Assembly: GCF_046630445.1 (NCBI RefSeq)
Contig: NC_092336.1
Coordinates: 504,447,001 to 504,511,000, forward strand
Length of the DNA stretch: 64,000 nt
Direction of reading: 5' to 3'
Source: Rutidosis leptorrhynchoides
Taxonomy: Eukaryota; Streptophyta; Magnoliopsida; Asterales; Asteraceae
A program made the position numbers and the translations under genes. Shown piece after piece: positions 23,730 to 36,013 of this stretch (position 1 is its first letter; every line of letters begins with the position of its first letter). Under the pieces are notes generated by a model. That model saw only the letters and a program-made list of their open reading frames with translations. It had not been told where the DNA came from and did not search any database.

Positions 23730-26700
23730 GCACCACAACTGCATGACATCTACACCAATACTACCACGGCTACCTGCCGACAACACGAAACTCCGAAGCT
23801 GAAACTTCACACACTTGGCGATTTAAAATCTCGCCACTTGCTCGAACTTACCGACACATCTCATCGCGAAATACAGTACGCCGTAATTCCAACATCCGAC
23901 ATACATTTAGGAAAATGGAAGGCTTCATGTATTTCTCATGACTGCTCTCGGTCAATTTCCTTTTACCAAGTCCACCAAATCGAATATCGTGCCTCGCTTC
24001 ATTCCCAAATTGGTAAGGAATTATGCCTCGGTCATACATCACTCGCACCCACAATTTCAATCGACCTTGCATGCGCCTAGCGCAAAAGTTCGTCCACCTC
24101 GACCACACTCGAACTAATCCATCACGCGGTAAAGCATCACATATGCTATCAATCTCAGGGCACCAGCAGTCCATTAAATCTACCCACAACAATTGCTCGT
24201 CCTCAAGTCACACGAGGACAACATCACTAAGCAATGCGTTCAATACTTCACCACCCCATTACACATGGTTTCTTCTCGTTCCCCATTAAATTCCAATGAA
24301 CAATGGCTTTCTAGCACTAGTATGGAGACTATTCGTGTACTAATAACCCATTACCAACAAGTTCTCTCCCCGCCAACTGTCGCACAACCCGCAATACGCT
24401 CACCAACACCGGATAAGCCTCTAGCCTTGACTGTCCATCAAGGAAGGTCTTGACATCACAACACACCAAAATCTCTCAAATCAAGGTGACACACCCTCAA
24501 AATCAAGTCGGAACCGAGCGCATCTAAGTGAAGCACTTTGAACCGGTACAACACACCCTACGATCACTCGCAAAGCATAATAATCCATTAGCTATTTCCA
24601 CGAACACGCTTCCCAAACAGAGAAAATGATGCAATCTCCTCGAAACCAAACTCAGAGTCGCTCACCAATACCATCCGAGATTCACAAAAGATCCCACATC
24701 ACGACCTCTTCGAATCACGACTCGGCGGTCGTAACGCCCGACCTTGAGTCCCATGCCAAAGGCACGTCATTCAACCTCGTTAGGATTCTGTATCCTTATA
24801 GAGGTCTTTAACATTTCCATCTGACACTTCTTGTCGTTCTACACTATTAAAAACCCCCTCGGGGAATATAACTCCCCCACCTAGGATTCAACTCCACACT
24901 CAAGTCGTGAAGATGGTAACGCCCCACGAACTTATCGTTCACCACATACATGACCATCATCATCACTGGTCATGTAAACACCGAATTTCCAAGAATCAAA
25001 TTTCAGTCTCATGAATTCATCTAATGCAAGCATACAGACGTCATACTTACGATGACATCACACCCTTACTAACGCGAGTCGCACGCGTCTCCCTCGGGGT
25101 AGACTCTCACAAAATTCCTACACACATCACCGAGCCTAGGCATAAGCCATCACACTCCATCCTTCCCACCTATCAGTCGAGTTCACTCGACCTTCCACTC
25201 AAATAACCGCTAAAAGCTAACGGGCTATTGCTCACCCTTGTGGAGAAGAGTGACCAATCTGACTCACAAATACGTCGCTCGTATTAACAACACATCATCA
25301 CCGACCGCGACCTAGCAGACAATATGTCCATAGTCGCCTCATAAATCATCACGACCCACCAAGCTCTTAGGAGTAACAGGATTCACCCGTCTCGTGAGCT
25401 CGTCAACACACATAACGCATCGCCACTCCCAAGTGTACATAGCAAATGACCACAGTATTCATTCGCCCCACTTCGCTTCACACGAAGTATGCACGAAAAC
25501 CATCATGTACATAGGCTATTGAAATTGTCGGATCATGATCGACCGATAATTTCCCATTGCCATCACCATTGCACCAAAGGGTCTCTCGATGATACCCTAG
25601 GTACGTCATATCTACACCAACATCGGAGTAATACATCACACTAGCAGGTATAAGAGAGGCACCTGACGCAGTGTCAACAAACTCCTATTACCCTCTACCG
25701 AAGTTTAAAATCTCGGTCCTTAGGGTTCCATAGACCTGACATTGTTCAACACGCCACTGTATGACCCGAGGTCATACCTACCCGATAAACCTTACGGTTC
25801 ACTAGACCACCATTCTTTCCAGCGAATACACGCCACAACAAACCCTCCTAAACTATGCCAACATAGCTTAGCTAAATCCTTCACAACACACTAAGGATTG
25901 ATTGGTAACACCAAGGCTTACACTCCATCGCATACCATCACAACCATCAATATGGGGAAGATTCCATAAGGAACTTACTCTAATTCCACAAACAAACAAC
26001 ACAAAGCATCAACATGAAGGGTCTCACTCCCGCGAGTTTAACGACCCAAACACACACCAATACATCATCGTCGCGGACGACCTACAACCAAAATCGCTAC
26101 CGAAACCCCTTTTTTAAAACTCAAAAGGCTATCCTATTTTGCGTACAGCCGCGTCGCGGCTCCCCAAGCCCGCGGCGCGGTACTAAGTGTAATCTGATAT
26201 CAGAATGTGCTAAAAACAAAACCATCAGTTCACATTGATACCCGCGGCGTGGGCCCATTTACCCGCGACGCGACTCTAAGTATAATTCGATATCAGAATC
26301 TTCCAAACCTATTACATCCCAGTACGGGATCCAAGTCTCCGCCCGACACTCACGTCCAATATCCTGGTTACGATAAATCACTATACCAAAATCAATATCA
26401 ACAGTACACCCACTACTTAGGGTAACCATGTACGCGTCAATACCTTGAGCTCACCTACCTACCTTAACTAACCATACCCACCGTAACACTCTTCGACCGA
26501 AGATAACCTGATGTGACACAAGCACATCAACCGAGACCACCATAATCTAGGAACCAATACACGATTCCTAAATCGTCCTGAAACTACCCCTACCATGCCA
26601 CATTCGTCCGTTCGGTACTCGACATGTCATGCTTGGTGCCAAGATACACGGTTGTAATAATGGTGATCAAGAATTAATACAATTTGGTACCTTACCACTT

Positions 26701-27170
26701 CCACACGTCCACATAAAGTACTTTACCCGGACTAGTGCAACATTCACATAAAATGAACACACGACAATTTCTAGTACACCCGAGTGATCAAAGCCTTTAT
26801 GATGAACTTGATCACTCAAAATCGCCAAATAACCGAATCTCTCCAATAGATTCATCCCTAGGACACCGCACCAAAATTATACATATATACACAATATAAT
26901 AATGTATACACATATTTCACAACAGCATATCATCCTACCACGTAAGGATTTATTCTCAAAGTAGCCTCCTAGTCGACCTACTACTTTAGGCGACTATCTA
27001 TCTAAGGCACAAGTGCAAACACAAAATCCAGGCCCCACATATACATAAGTCCTAGTTAGTGTACCTATGCTAAGGCACTAACCATCATCAAACTGACCCG
27101 TATTACTACAAGTCAACATCGTCAAGTCTAAGTCTAGGCACCTATCACAAAATTACCTAGATCCCTTAGA
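23730..27170 (-). other. Element E interior, no recognisable protein
   Basis: About 3.4 kb, less AT-rich than its surroundings. Open frames on both strands are short and match no family I know. Two GC-rich motif pairs occur (26149-26180 and 26242-26273). The interior is consistent with a large retrotransposon derivative that has lost its genes. Confidence 0.55.
26149..26273. repeat. Two GC-rich motif pairs in element E interior
   Basis: CCGCGTCGCGG/CCGCGGCGCGG at 26149 and 26170, and CCGCGGCGTGG/CCGCGACGCGA at 26242 and 26263. Both pairs have starts exactly 21 nt apart. Confidence 0.7.
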
Positions 27171-27186
27171 CCATGCTCTGATACCA
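27171..27186 (-). other. Primer binding site of element E (tRNA-iMet type)
   Basis: On the minus strand TGGTATCAGAGCATGG, the classical plant initiator-tRNA primer site, a few bases after the LTR end. Confidence 0.85.
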
Positions 27187-27188
27187 CT

Positions 27189-29539
27189 TAAAACGACCAC
27201 AACCCGTTTTCGAAAAGCGACAAATATATTTTTTTTTACATGCAAAGGAGAGAAACTACACTTTTAATTTAATAGCCAATTTATAATTTCCAACACATTA
27301 CAAGTCTTAGTGTATCCAAAACCCCGCGTAACAATGTTTACAAACCATACAACAAATTTTTGAGAGTTTTCAACATTGGAGACCATAAGGCCCATAAACA
27401 CACTAAGTGGTCAACATGACCCAATTACAACAAATAACGAGTTAAGACTCCAATCCCAACTCGATACCAAGAGCACGATCTCGGGGATTTTACCAATCCC
27501 CCACCTAAGTCCAAAGGCTACAAGCCTATCCGCCATGCACAATCCCTCCTAAGCATCTAGTCTAGCAACTAGATAGCTTCAAGCAAAAGCTTAGTGAGTG
27601 CAATACTTATATGCATACATACATAACCTGCTTCCATGCACAACCAACACAATTCCATATACAAACTAGTAAATCAACCGCATACTAACACCAATCCGCA
27701 TATAAGTTAGCATCACTAATGCAAATAAGCACAACCAAGTACAAGCTAGCATGTTAATTGCATAAACAAGAATATAACACGCTACACCACCAAAATACAA
27801 CATACAACGCAAAAATGGTTAACCATTCCCAAATGTGCTAATCATCAAATGAATAGCACTAATATCCCGTATACACGGCCAACAAAGGCGCCTCTCGGAT
27901 GGCACCACCATCTACACCCGAATGTGGACAACGAAAAGTGTGGTCTCAATTGGTAACAATTCCCACCTCCTCACAAGTGGCCAACAAAGAGTGGGCTTCA
28001 AGCAATCGCACTCACCACTTTCCCCCAAATGCAATGTGGCCAACAAAAAGAGAGTCATTTTTAGAGACATCACTCACCACAATGCACCAAGTGGCCAACA
28101 AAGAGTAAAATCCTTCAAAATCGGATAGTACTCGCCACTAAACCCGCAAGCAAACAACTTATATACATGCACATATAAATACTCCACTCACCTTGGAACG
28201 CAAGCACACACCATGTATATATTACCAATGCCACCGTATCCAAGCAAGAAATCACCTATATAAATATAGGCACACAACATATAAACACTTATTTTCTAAA
28301 AGAGAATATAATACCAACACCCTCAACTAAGGGTTTCCACCTTGCTCACTAACACTCGCCCATTTAGACATCTAAATGGACATCACTAAATTACCACTAC
28401 GGGTGGTAATTCCAACCCATTCCAACTAGCACAACTATACTTATGCTCTTGAACCTATAAAACCAACCCAAAAGTGCAACTGGACCCAAATTTGCACTTA
28501 ACCACCAAAGCAAGTCAAGTTTGACCCATAATCACCATTACTAGTGATTATGTCATAAAATCCCCAATTTAACACTTAACACGAATATTTGACTTTCAAT
28601 TGACCAAGGTTAGGTTTAATCAAGTTAACCCACTTTGACTAGTCAAATTACACCCAAAACACCCACAATCACCAACAACTAGTGATTGTGTTTCAAAGTC
28701 ATCATTTGGCACCAAAAACCTAGAACACTTGACTCGTTTTAACACAAAACCCATTTTGACCCAAATTAGGGTTTATACCCAAAATTAAGTTAGCACAACA
28801 CCAAAATCATTAGTACACAACGGTTCTAGTGTTTAAACCAACACATGCAAGATCCAAACTTTCAATTTCGTCAATTAAAACCCTAGGTCTCCCAAATTCG
28901 GGTTTACATACATGAATCACCCCCAAAATACCCAATTAAGCAAGAAGTGGGGTTTACAAACCCATCACTAACTCAATCCCTAGATTTCTATCAAGACCCA
29001 AGCAATGAAAATAGGAGTTAGGACTTACCACCACTACCCAAACGTAGCTAAGAACGAGAGGAACAATGTTTACTCTTGCAACTTTGATCGATTCGCACTT
29101 CTTCTCCATGATTTGCCCCTTTCTCTCTCTAAAGTGGGGTTTTCTCTTTCTAGAAGGGTGAGAGGTTAGAGAAGTGGATGAGGTTAAAGTGAGGATAAGG
29201 ATTGAGTTTGGTCAGTTTTATGGCCTAAAACCCCGGCCACCACGCGAAAGGACCAATTTACCCCTAATTAAACCCTTTAAAAACGTGACCAAAAAGTGCT
29301 GGTATCAGGTCACCCGCGGCGCGGCTCCTCCCACCCGCGACACGGCTACGAGTACAATTCGGGATAAGAAGGTTTTAATCACTCACCCCTTCAGTATCTG
29401 GCCTTAGCCGCGGCGCGGCTTAATGCCCCGCGGCGCGGCTCCTTCACAAAACCATTTTTTTGTGTAAAATTTGAAAATGCACAAGTGTTGGTAGACTTTC
29501 AGTGGCACTATTCAGGTGCATAAAACTCGGGATGTTACA
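27189..29539 (-). repeat. Element E 5' LTR
   Basis: Repeats 21505-23690 with an extra ~190 bp at its left end. The exact left border (27187-27190) is uncertain because no CA-type terminus is obvious. Motif pairs lie at 29315/29336 and 29408/29428. Confidence 0.8.
29315..29438. repeat. Two GC-rich motif pairs in element E 5' LTR
   Basis: CCGCGGCGCGG at 29315 with CCGCGACACGG at 29336 (21 nt between starts), and CCGCGGCGCGG at 29408 and 29428 (20 nt). In the other LTR the second pair has collapsed to one motif (23579), as if one 20-nt unit was lost. Confidence 0.7.
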
Positions 29540-30129
29540 TATAAGTCTGCTAATCCTTAGGCCATTTGATTCTAGGGCGATCCTCTATTGCTCTAGCCTT
29601 CTGTTAAGCTCATCCTGGGAATCCGAAACTAATACAATATCGTTGGCAAATATTAGGCACCATGGGATGTTATCTTGTATCCTTTGAGTTAGTTAGTCTA
29701 GGATCAAAGCGAAAAGATATGGGTTAAGGGCCGATCCCTGATGTAAGCCTACCTCTACCGGGAAAACCTTTGTGTTTTCTACTGTCGTACGTACATGATT
29801 CTTCGCCCCCTCGTACATATCTCTGATAGTTCTTATATATCTACTTGGGACACCCCTAACATTAAGAGTCTTCCAAATCAACTCGCGCGGGACACAATCA
29901 TAAGCCTTTTCCAAGTCTAAGAACGCCATGTGTAGGTTCTTTTGTGTTTCTCTATACTTCTCCATAAGGCTTCTAACGATGTGAATCGCCTCCATCGACG
30001 AGCGTCCTGGCATGAAACCGAATTGGTTCTCTGAAACCTTTGTCTCACGTCAGAGCCTCGTCTCAATCACTCTCTCCCAAAGCTTCATAGTATGACTAAA
30101 TAACTTTATACCTCTGTAATTACTACATA
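29540..30129 (-). pseudogene. RTE-type LINE reverse transcriptase, central and 3' part
   Basis: Minus-strand translation gives MPGRSSMEAIHIVRSLMEKY, FLDLEKAYDCVPRE, GLHQGSALNPYLFALILD and then a catalytic-loop position reading FAND where the family has FADD. Stops occur before and after these motifs. With 33768-~34090 it forms one gene split by the Helitron. Its 3' end is cut by element E. The missing Asp and the stops show it is dead. Confidence 0.88.
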
Positions 30130-32744
30130 CTAGTTAAAGACCCGCAAATTTGCAGGTTTAGTTAAAAGACATTTTTAATAGCAATTTAACAATTCAACTA
30201 TTATGATATGATCGATTAATATACCAAGTAAAAAATAAAATGATGAACAACAATTTAATAATTCAACTATTATGATATGATCGATTAATATACTGAGATC
30301 AATCTCATAATTCGTTCTAGGCATATGTGATGATCTAAAATTACCCCGTCCAATTTCACTATTCAGACCATCTGATAAGTCAGATAAGCCCACCAATGTT
30401 TTCGTATGGAAAAGGCTGAAGCTGAAACAACTATATATGCCAATAAACGATTTATCAACAAATTTCAAGTAGTATTAAAAAAAACTGTAGTACACAATGT
30501 CATTACCAATCTAAACACATACTTGAATCAGCCTCATCTAACGTATTCATAAAACCATCAAGCAAACATTCATCCTCATTACCTTAAGGAAAAAACCCGT
30601 GCATATGACTTATCCAAACAAAAGTGAAGTCAACTCATGTCTCAACAAATCAAACATGGACTTTTTAGTTTGGCTAACTAAATGCAAATAGGACTTACAA
30701 TAACGATTTACGGGATTCTTTTATTCAAACTGAAGCAAAGCTAATAATGATTATGTCGCTTCTTAACGGCGTTTGAGGTTGCCGGTTGCCCCATACGCTA
30801 ATGAACAGGATTCAACACTTCAATACCCATAATATATTAAAAGCCTCATTAAAATCAATTAGTAAAATTTACCATATGTGATAGAACTTATGTGCTTCAC
30901 CACATCGTGCAAATGATTCGACTCATCACATATGTGGTAATATAGAAAAGATATTGATTATGTTTATAAACTATCTTCACCACTTTCCGCACAATGCACC
31001 TACACAGACAACTAACAATAAAATAAAAATTCAATTGAAATAAACCAAACTGTAGTCAGCGATGACCATACAAATATACAATAAACAAACTATTTAAAAA
31101 TATTGCATCCATCCATCCTAAATATGGTTTACAAAAATGACAGTCTTTCAGCAAAAACTAATACCTCATGATTTGTATTATCAATATCCTACAGATTCAT
31201 TAAGACCATATGCATAACGATCATAAATCCAAAAATCACCAAATCAAACAAAAATTATAAAACTAAAAACAAAATAATTATCAATATAATCTAATAATTA
31301 GAGAACCTTGATCAATGTCTTGTATTTATTCGTTAATATCAAGCTATGCATTCATTTTTTTTTATAATCACTTCAGCTTTATAAATTCTTTTAATAGTGC
31401 ACAACTACTCAAATACTCTAATGTGCATTATCAATAGATTATATCCCGACTTTTCATAACATATTATTAATTTCCATTGAAATACCATAACAATCATATT
31501 AGTTTCAAATTCAAAAGCTATATTTTAAGGTACCTCGATCAACATATTGGGGACTGAATTGTAATGGGTTCCTCTTGCCAATGCTCGTGTAGCTGCAATC
31601 TAAATGAAGAAACACAAAAACAATATGCAAAATATAGATGATTTTGAAGAATACAATAATAGGTAAGAATTCGCGTTATATAAAGCCGATTTAACGACCA
31701 GGGGATCAGAATATGGAAAACCGATTGAATCATGATCCAAAAGAATCGAACACCTTCGAAAGAGTTCGTAAACGTATAATAATGATACTAATTAAACCCA
31801 CCATTGGGCAAGATCAACAGGGTAGATTCCGGATTCCGAATCATGAAAATTTTACTTTCCACAACGTAACATGACCTATATAAATCAGAATACTTTCATC
31901 ATTCAAGAGTGCATTCAAGAATAATACCAGAAACTCGACCTTACCGGCGTCTGCCCACCAAAAACTGCATGTAAATTTTTAGTTAGTAACAAATATAACT
32001 TTGTATGTATATAAATGTTTGAATTATTAAAGAGAAAAGAATTCTTAAGCAAACAACATACAATATATGGGGACTTAGAGTGATTGAAAGAGAGCAAATG
32101 TTTTTCGATTTGCTATATTTTGCAGTGAATATTGGTTAGTAGAGCTATAATATATTTCGATTTGGTTGGGTTCAAAAATCCCTTGAATTACGGGAAACCA
32201 AATTGTAATCAGCTTTAAGATGTCAAGTGTCCTCAGTTACGGAGTATATTATCGTTCTCAAAGCTAAGAAAAGGACTGATTGTACAATAAACTGGGAACG
32301 AATATTAATGATTAATTATTAATTATTATAATTATATTATAATTATAATAGTCAATCAATTCAAATATCAAATTCATAATTCATAAATCACTCATAATAA
32401 TCCTTAACAAAAGACATGGGATAGTTGACTTCACATTTTATTTGGGTAACAATCTATACGCTCAAATCATTACTAATTAATTGCGGTATTTATCTAAATT
32501 AAACAATTTGACTACAACTATTTCGTTCCCTAATTTGTAGGATATTTAAATATAAAATTGAATGGAAGGGTGAATGACATTTTTAATAGAAAACGAATGA
32601 TTATTAGTAATGCAAATTCATTTGATGGATCAAGGGCTATAATTGTTTTTTGATATTGATATAATGATCAATTTGAAGTCTTAAAATAAAACTTTATATC
32701 ACAATTATGATTTTCTTATAATAAGTAGGGAGATATAAATAAAT

Positions 32745-32864
32745 GGGGGATGATTCTCACACACACTTTTTTGATTCTCACACACCAATTGATTATTATT
32801 AGAAGAGTAAAAGGTTAAAATATGTGTGTGAGGATCAAAAAAGTGTATGTGAGAATCATCCCCC
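32745..32864. mobile_element. 120-bp foldback MITE inside the Helitron
   Basis: Near-perfect terminal inverted repeats starting GGGGGATGATTCTCACA, with TAAAT on both sides (32740-32744 and 32865-32869). Superfamily not assigned. Confidence 0.75.
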
Positions 32865-33082
32865 TAAATATAAATATAATCCCGATAGTATATAATATTT
32901 ATTTTTATTTTTAGTACCAGAATTTAAATTGAATCTAATCAAAGGTTGGGATTTTAAATGAATTTAACCACTATTTTTTTCAACGTCCAAAAAACAATCT
33001 CATGTATGAACTTTGTTTACTTACATTTGCTTGTATGCACTCATAATAATAGTATCATGTAAACAGATTGTTTAATATAATA

Positions 33083-33289
33083 CTACCTCCGTCTCATTCT
33101 AATAGTCCAGTATTCCATTTTGGGCTGTCCCAAATTAATAGTCCACTTCTATAAATAGAAAGGAAAGAAGATATTTCATTGGTGGATCTGGAGAGAGAAG
33201 ATATTTCATTGGTGGAGAAATGAAGTTAGCGGGATTTCCTAAAACTGCGTGTTTTTTGTCTGTGGACTATTGGAATGAGACGGAGGTAG
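33083..33289. mobile_element. Stowaway-like (Tc1/Mariner) MITE inside the Helitron
   Basis: 207 bp with inverted ends CTACCTCCGTCTCATTC…, the CTCCGTC-type terminus of Stowaway MITEs, and ATA on both flanks. Confidence 0.8.
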
Positions 33290-33767
33290 ATATAATAGTA
33301 AAAAAGACCCTGGAATTAGATAAATAAAAGTTATACATTCATAAGATAGCACTATCAAAGCCAAATCGTTAGACAAAAACTAATTATATCGGATAATATT
33401 TTTTTTTTCATTTTTTTAATATATTGTGTATATAGAACTAACCATTCCTATTTCTTTGCTTTTCTCATTGATTATCTTAAATGTATTTTTTTGAAACTAT
33501 CCCGCGCATTGATGGCATAATTGTACCTTAAATGATTTTTTCAGAATGCATTGATTATCTTAAATTAATTTTGTGATTTCCGTAATATATTTTTTTAAAA
33601 AGGGTAGTTATGTCTTTGACAATGAGCATGAAAATTCATTAGGTAATAATTATTTAGCTAAGGAAATCAATGGCTTGGATTAGTTTTTGTTGTTGATCTA
33701 ATGGTTATAAATAGTGTTTTCAAAAATTTATTACTTAATTTGGCTTTTGCTTTAATAAGAAGAGAGA

Positions 33768-34090
33768 TTTGCGCATCTCGCTTGTTCTTGTAAATGGGAA
33801 TAACCTCACTGAGTCTCCATTCCATATGCATCTTTGCGCTTCTAAACGTCGTGTTGAAAAGGTTTGTCAACCATCTAACGCCATCGCCTCCTAGGCACCT
33901 CCACGCCTCAATCGGAATTTGGTCTGGTCCTACTGCTTTGTTTCTTCCCATATTTCGTAGGGCCGATCTAACTTTCTCCTGGTTAATCCTCTTGCAGAAA
34001 CAGTTATTTTGATATTCACGAACGTCGTGGAGTTCCCCGTTCCGCTCTGTTATTTCCCTACCGAAAAGGGATGCAAAATACTTTTTTTTT
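33768..34090 (-). pseudogene. RTE-type LINE reverse transcriptase, 5' part
   Basis: Minus-strand translation gives ALRNMGRNKAVGPDQIPIEA, then GVRWLTNLFNTTF and EWRLSEVIPIYKNKRDAQ, the N-terminal RT blocks of plant RTE LINEs. The frame is cut at 33768 by the Helitron. The 5' end fades into a poly-A/T-rich tract near 34090, so the LINE is 5' truncated (no endonuclease seen). Confidence 0.85.
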
Positions 34091-34611
34091 CGTTTTTTTT
34101 GAAAAAAAAATTCCGGCATTAAGATCACACGAAAATATGAACATTTAGAAGAGACACTTCGTGATGAATGTTATTATTTATGCGGGAAAACGATCGACAA
34201 AAATAACATTCAAGATAATATTGTTCGTGAAAAAATTTCAAAAAAACGAAAAAAAAAATTTCCTTTCCCCGCTTCCCCCGGATTGATTACTTCCCCATTG
34301 ATCCTGAATTTAACAAAGTCAATGCCATAGAGGATGCATGATTGAATGAAACACTCAAGAGTCAAACTAGAGTAAAGCATTCTTTAATAGACAAGATTAT
34401 GGATCACATTGAAATATGCATACTTTTATTAATCATTTAGTTTGAAACCCTACAGTTGCCATAGACAAAGATATATATATATAACTAAAATTGCTCGATT
34501 ATGGAACTCTTTTATTGGTGTTGGTCACATTTTTCTCAATGATCATAGAAAGGAAACTCAAAACACCTAAATCGTATGCATTATTGGAACAAGGTTCGAG
34601 TTTAAACACGA
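34091..34611. other. Spacer between LINE remnant and kiwellin-type gene
   Basis: AT-rich, nothing recognised. The part next to 34611 should hold the 3' UTR and poly(A) site of the minus-strand gene. Confidence 0.5.
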
Positions 34612-35019
34612 TCAAGCATCTGACCAAGTAACTCCGGTTTCTCCATATTGACTTTTAGGCACTTGAAGCGCGTTCCAAACCGCTCTAGATGCATCCACAA
34701 TATCATCTTTACACCCTCTAGTTGAATCACACTCATCAACCACCATAGCTCGTACACTTTTATCTTGATAGTTTATATTGATGTACTTAAAACACCTTTG
34801 TCCATGATTGTACCAACGTGTGGACAATGCCACGATGGGATCGTCATCTGAATGGTACTTGCCATCACACTCGGCCGGCCCTCCACCACTCTCACCCTTT
34901 TCGAATCCGTTAAGGGTTAGAGTTGCTTTTAGAGTAGTAGAGTTAACATTAATTGAAAATATGAACAAAGATAAAAAGATGAAAAGGAGAATGATGACTC
35001 TAATTGCAGGTTGCTTCAT
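34612..35019 (-). CDS. Kiwellin / ripening-related secreted protein, short form
   Basis: 135 codons. Residues 1-27 form a signal peptide (hydrophobic core IILLFIFLSLFIFSI). The mature part begins TTLKATLTLNGFEKG and keeps kiwellin/ripening-related hallmarks: GGGPAECDGKYHSDD, VALSTRWY, MVVDECDSTRGC and the C-terminal VTWSDA. The fold is a double-psi beta barrel of the kiwellin/barwin group, secreted to the apoplast; some kiwellins bind pathogen effectors. Family members are usually ~185-215 residues. Here the N-terminal Cys-rich segment is absent and a loop after CDSTRGC is ~10 residues short. It is intact, so either a short paralogue or one exon of a shortened gene. TATA-like sequence lies at 35079-35086. 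Confidence 0.88.
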   Translation of the reverse strand: MKQPAIRVIILLFIFLSLFIFSINVNSTTLKATLTLNGFEKGESGGGPAECDGKYHSDDDPIVALSTRWYNHGQRCFKYININYQDKSVRAMVVDECDSTRGCKDDIVDASRAVWNALQVPKSQYGETGVTWSDA

Positions 35020-35078
35020 TATTCTCTTTTGTAAATTATGTTCTTTGATAATTTATATTGAGGTTTGATGAATGTCGA

Positions 35079-35086
35079 ATATATAG
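35079..35086 (-). promoter_or_regulatory. TATA box of the kiwellin-type gene
   Basis: CTATATAT on the minus strand, 60 bp before the ATG, implying a leader of ~30 nt. Confidence 0.5.
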
Positions 35087-35522
35087 TGAGTGTAACTTTG
35101 TCTTATCTTATGAGTGGTTACATTTCTTAAGATTCATTTAGTTTGGAATGTATTTCATCATGAATTTACAAACGGCACGCATATTCTGATATTTGAATTT
35201 GCTGCCATAAAAAGTCACAATAAGTAACACGACACACCATTTAACTAACCGAATATTATTATACACAAATAGGAGTAGCAGCTAACTTAGTGACCAATAT
35301 CTACTAATTTATTCTATTGTGATTTGTTCTATAAAATGCAAGTGACAAAAGTTAAAGGAAGTATTTTAACAAATCACTTGAGTTGTTCTTGTTCTTGTCC
35401 TCATCCAAATCTTTCAAATCATTAAAAAAGCAACGTTTTTTCTTTCTTTCTTTTCTACGTGAGTATTTTTTTTCTTTGAAAGATAGAATTTAAATTTAAA
35501 TAGATCCAATAGTAGGTATGAG
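35087..35522. other. Upstream flank of the kiwellin-type gene
   Basis: AT-rich, no gene seen. Ends with GGTATGAG (35515-35522), the left target duplication of the hAT MITE. Confidence 0.5.
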
Positions 35523-36013
35523 CAGGGGCGGTAGGCTGTGAAGACCCAACAGGGCCAAGGCCACCCCATCTTTTTGTCATACCCCGTCCAAATTCTTTTG
35601 AACGAATACAATAACATCTGGTACCATCGCGATGAACTGACTTCTATATGCCATGAACGACTCCATGTAATATGAGCAAATGCACAGCGAAAGATTTCTT
35701 TTATACCTGAGAATAAACATGCTTTAAAGTGTCAACCAAAAGGTTGGTGAGTTCATAAGTTTATCATAAAACAATAAAATTCATCATTTTGATAGACCAC
35801 AAGATTTAAATTCTGCATGGTACAAATGGGCCCGAATCCTACACCCACCTGTAATGTACATGCGATATCTTTTAAATACAGTACACCTTTCTCGTGTACG
35901 AAATCCATTTTTCATAAATCTTAGTAACCGTACACATACCTCGTGCACAAAATATAATACACATAACCTGTGTATAAAAATCATTCTCTCGATACATAAC
36001 ATTCACATCAATT

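Larger units (their letters stand above)
21505..29539 (-). mobile_element. Element E: large non-autonomous gypsy-type LTR element, left LTR cut by element B
   Basis: Direct repeats 21505-23690 and 27379-29539 flank a ~3.5-kb interior. Orientation is minus: the tRNA-iMet primer site (27171-27186) adjoins the right LTR and a hairpin/polypurine block (23691-23729) adjoins the left LTR. LTR termini read TGTAACATCC in the element's direction. The interior encodes no recognisable gag or pol. To the right, DNA from 29540 is RTE LINE sequence, so E inserted into that LINE; TATAA at 29540-29544 is the visible half of its expected target duplication. Confidence 0.85.
30130..33767 (-). mobile_element. 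Non-autonomous Helitron inserted in the RTE LINE
   Basis: On the minus strand it begins TCTCTCTTCTTATTAAAG (5' end at 33767) and ends CTAG (30130-30133), preceded by a GC-rich hairpin CCTGCAAATTTGCGGG (30141-30156 region). The flanks are A on the 5' side and T on the 3' side with no duplication, as expected for Helitrons. Removing it makes the LINE frame read through …RDAQ-ICSNYRG…, which supports both borders. No Rep/helicase is visible in 3.6 kb. A ~68-bp tandem duplication lies at ~30185-30290. It also contains two MITEs. Confidence 0.85.

Noticed and set aside
26667..26855. 62-codon minus-strand frame in E interior
   Set aside because: Short, no recognisable motif, no second copy to compare.
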